NCBI GenBank assembly: GCA_964601515.1
Contig: CAZRNU010000138.1
Location: 1-7,811 of the forward strand
Origin: PWND01 sp964601515
GTDB taxonomy: Bacteria > Bacteroidota > Bacteroidia > Bacteroidales > UBA7960
Direction of reading: 5' to 3'
DNA length: 7,811 bases
Made by a program: the position numbers and the translations under genes. Under the pieces are notes generated by a model. It saw only the letters and a program-made list of their open reading frames with translations. It had not been told where the DNA came from and did no database searches. This document shows positions 6,364 to 7,811 of this stretch, in pieces (position 1 is the stretch's first letter; each line of letters begins with the position of its first letter).

Positions 6364-6540
6364 ACCTGCCAATTTATATGCCGCTAAGGTACTATTTATA
6401 TTGGTTTGTTTGTTTGCCCGGAATGGTGGGTTTTATAAGAGGTTTGATAAAGACTGCCCTGCACTGACAATAAATGTTAAAAATGTATTAAAAGTATCAG
6501 GTGATATAAAGACTGAGATGAATAAGAATTTAAATAGAAT
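6364..6540. other. Leader region of the R-M operon, no gene seen
   Basis: No coding sequence is supported. A lone cccggaatggtggg (about 6418-6431) resembles a degenerate unit of the 24-bp repeat that begins at about 6543. The open frame on the plus strand through this stretch owes its length to the in-frame 24-bp repeats and has no recognisable product. The nearest promoter candidate for the R-M operon is in copy C, about 310 bp upstream. Confidence 0.4.
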
Positions 6541-6542
6541 GC

Positions 6543-6627
6543 CTGCTTTGCTCCGGAATGGGTGGCCTACTTTAGTCCGGAATGGGTGGCCTACTTTGCT
6601 CCGGAATCGTGGCATACTTTAGTCCGG
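6543..6627. repeat. 24-bp tandem repeat (3-4 units), possible insertion-sequence end
   Basis: The word tccgg recurs at 6552, 6576, 6600 and 6623, with spacings of 24, 24 and 23. Units read tccggaatgggtggcctac then tttag or tttgc; the third has cgtggcat in place of ggtggcct. A partial unit (gcctgctttgc) precedes them. Repeats of this ccggaat-gggtgg type resemble the multiple transposase-binding repeats at the ends of IS21-family elements in Bacteroidota. No transposase is present, so this would be a remnant end. That identification is from memory and unverified. Confidence 0.6.
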
Positions 6628-6679
6628 ATTATTCAGCAAGGAACCCAGGTCTTGTAGTTTAAATCATCAACCTTCAATG

Positions 6680-6707
6680 CAAATATAAATCAATTTTCAA
6701 AATGCAA
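6680..6707 (-). promoter_or_regulatory. Predicted Bacteroidota promoter in module 2 of copy C
   Basis: TTG (6705-6707), a 17-bp spacer and TATATTTG (6680-6687) on the minus strand, the same arrangement as in copy B. It points at the restriction-modification operon with a leader of about 310 nt that includes the transcribed 24-bp repeats. Confidence 0.48.
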
Positions 6708-6772
6708 TACATTTATTTTGTACCATAAGCCAGGCAGCTTACAAACTTTTTTAATCATTTCTTACCCCTGCC

Positions 6773-6903
6773 AAAATCGAAAGGACGACTTTGGGAAATC
6801 GAAAGGACGATTTTGGGAAATCGAAAGGACGACTTTAGGAAATCGAAAGGACGATTTTGGTAAATCGAAAGGACGATTTTAGGAAATCGAAAGGACGACT
6901 TTT
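6773..6903 (-). repeat. 22-bp tandem hairpin repeat, array C (6 units)
   Basis: The word ggacga occurs at 6783, 6805, 6827, 6849, 6871 and 6893 with exact 22-bp spacing. The right arm alternates between cgactt and cgattt (act, att, act, att, att, act). The left arm aaatcg and the loop aaagga do not vary. The changes are therefore confined to a base that can still pair, by G-U, on the minus-strand RNA. Confidence 0.95.
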
Positions 6904-7009
6904 AAGCTTGATTTATTGAAAATATAAAACCGGTGGATATGAGACACTTTGGAGTGGAAGTGTGAGAGGCGCACTGGGGCAGCTAACTGCTGGTGGAGCT
7001 GTCACTCGA

Positions 7010-7600
7010 TTAGCTGCTGCCTTTTCTTTTCCATTTTACGTTTCGTTCATCAGTATATTCAAGTACTCCTTTTTCAGTGTTAAAAATAAAGTAAGTTATT
7101 CCTTCTTTAATATTTATTCTTGAATACGTTGCTTTCCTGCCATCGAAAAAGTAAGTATTTTCATCAACTATTGTCACGTTGTTCTGCAGTTCCTGACCAC
7201 TAAATATTATTCCTAAGAAACATATTTCTGTAAATGTGTTTTTTCTAGATGATGTATTCTCAATTAACACTAATCGCTCACTTTCTTCTCCTTCATTGAG
7301 TTTAACAAATTTATGATAGCTTCCTGTAGTCAATTTATATGTAACTTCCATCCAGCGAGTATCATAGTATCCTGATTGAAAATCTCTTGTTGAAGATTCA
7401 TTAGTGTCAGTTTTAAAAAAGATGATTGTATCAAACTCATTTCTTTCGGAACTAAAAATCAAGGTGTCAGTGTTTTTGTATGGAAAAAACCATTTAAGGT
7501 CGTTCGAACTAAATTCTTTTACTTTGCCTACATAGCATGAATGAGAGATAAGGCATGTTATAATTGATACAAAAAAAATAGTTACTTTTCTATTCTTCAT
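7010..7600 (-). CDS. Putative lipoprotein of unknown function
   Basis: I do not recognise this 196-residue protein. Its N-terminus (MKNRK, then a hydrophobic stretch 6-18) followed by LISHSC suggests a lipoprotein signal with C22 as the modified residue, although His at -2 is unusual. The mature part alternates polar and aromatic beta-strand-like segments (GYYDTRWMEVTYKLTTGSYH, about 77-96) and has a C-terminal segment KGVLEYTDERNVKWKR typical of short periplasmic or outer-membrane-attached beta proteins. No catalytic motif is visible. The final residues GSS and the TAA stop overlap the end of composite element copy C, so the native C-terminus may have been changed by the element. The ATG at 7598-7600 has an A-rich leader (AGAGAAATAAC). 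No promoter is clear in the structured region upstream. Confidence 0.75.
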   Translation of the reverse strand: MKNRKVTIFFVSIITCLISHSCYVGKVKEFSSNDLKWFFPYKNTDTLIFSSERNEFDTIIFFKTDTNESSTRDFQSGYYDTRWMEVTYKLTTGSYHKFVKLNEGEESERLVLIENTSSRKNTFTEICFLGIIFSGQELQNNVTIVDENTYFFDGRKATYSRINIKEGITYFIFNTEKGVLEYTDERNVKWKRKGSS

Positions 7601-7647
7601 GTTATTTCTCTATTTTCAGGTTGTCTCAAGGATGCAGCTAAAGGATG

Positions 7648-7757
7648 GCGGTATGGTTAGTTGCCGATTTCGAAGCACTTTCAAGCCTAGTTACAACTAT
7701 TTTTGACACGAGCAGTGCCGCTCGAATACCCACTGCACCGGCAATTAACTATACCGC
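7648..7757. repeat. Long imperfect inverted repeat upstream of the lipoprotein gene (attC-like?)
   Basis: Left arm 7648-7666 (gcggtatggttagttgccg) and right arm 7739-7757 (cggcaattaactataccgc) pair at all 19 positions on the plus strand, with 17 Watson-Crick pairs and two G-T pairs. Inside, ttcga plus gcact (about 7669-7679) can pair with agtgc plus tcgaa (about 7714-7727). Alternatively cgagc/gctcg (7709-7723) folds alone. The size and the long bulged stem resemble integron attC sites, but a convincing pair of R boxes is missing. Confidence 0.7.
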
Positions 7758-7761
7758 GTGT

Positions 7762-7789
7762 GTGTGCCCTGCATGGCTGCAGCGCACAC
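7762..7789. repeat. Strong 28-bp hairpin at the right end
   Basis: Stem gtgtgc (7762-7767) with gcacac (7784-7789), one C-C mismatch, then ctgca (7769-7773) with tgcag (7778-7782) around the loop tggc. There is no T-run on either side, so it is not a typical terminator. It lies five bases right of the long inverted repeat and may be part of the same structured site. Confidence 0.72.
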
Positions 7790-7811
7790 TTGTTGTACGC
7801 TCTGGAAAAAG

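Larger units (their letters stand above)
6635..7014 (-). repeat. Composite interspersed element, copy C (longest array)
   Basis: Copy C starts at gcaaggaaccc, equivalent to the end of module 1 in copies B and D. The rest of module 1 is replaced by the 24-bp repeats. Module 2 (6671-6720), the 37-bp block (6727-6763), six 22-bp units (about 6773-6903) and the tail (6904-7014) follow in order. The tail ends with actcgattagc, shared with copy A, and this contains the stop codon of the gene at 7010. GCAGCTA (6979-6985) and TAGCTGC (7011-7017) form an inverted pair at the boundary. Confidence 0.88.

Noticed and set aside
6341..6622. Plus-strand frame coding repeated RNGWPTL units
   Set aside because: The apparent protein repeat comes from the 24-bp DNA repeat being in frame. 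The frame overlaps the endonuclease start on the other strand and has no known domain.
6773..6903. CRISPR array, suggested by short regularly spaced repeats
   Set aside because: The units are head to tail with a constant 22-bp period and no variable spacers, and no cas genes are present.
7762..7789. Rho-independent terminator at the right end
   Set aside because: The stem is strong but neither side has a T-run in the right place.

Overview
The window looks like an accessory region of a Bacteroidota chromosome. The evidence is AT-rich DNA, leaders without a clear Shine-Dalgarno, repeated TAnnTTTG-type -7 boxes, a lipoprotein with the Cys-Lys-Lys-Asp-Asp export signal typical of the phylum, and a FISUMP (Fib_succ_major) domain. 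Every gene I can support lies on the minus strand, so transcription reads right to left.

Layout, left to right. 1-190: end of an interspersed composite repeat (copy A). 202-1745: a two-gene operon of a membrane-anchored DarT-like DNA ADP-ribosyltransferase followed, with an ATGA overlap, by its NADAR-type antitoxin. 1769-2200: composite repeat copy B. 2227-3347: a FISUMP-domain surface lipoprotein followed by a truncated gene for an Avd-like four-helix-bundle protein; together these look like the remnant of a diversity-generating retroelement (DGR) that has lost its template repeat and reverse transcriptase. 3427-3770: composite repeat copies D and E, both partial. 3899-6363: a probable type II restriction-modification operon, with a PD-(D/E)xK endonuclease first and a gamma-class adenine methyltransferase second, again joined by ATGA. 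6540-7014: a 24-bp tandem repeat abutting composite repeat copy C. 7010-7600: an unknown lipoprotein whose stop codon lies in the end of copy C. 7601-7811: a long imperfect inverted repeat and a second strong hairpin.

The composite element separates the transcription units. A complete copy has a left module with a conserved TAAGTTTG box, a middle module with a TATATTTG promoter pointing at the gene to its left, a 37-bp block, a variable number of 22-bp hairpin units (4 or more, 2 and 6 copies), and a conserved tail ending at the 3' end of the gene to its right. Each element therefore sits between the end of one minus-strand gene and the promoter of the next. The cargo (toxin-antitoxin, restriction-modification, surface lipoproteins) and the uniform orientation make this resemble a gene-cassette array, but no recombinase is visible.

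The two defence-type operons are self-contained modules. Both end in a protein whose last residues match a sliding-clamp-binding peptide (QLTMNF and QMNIF).
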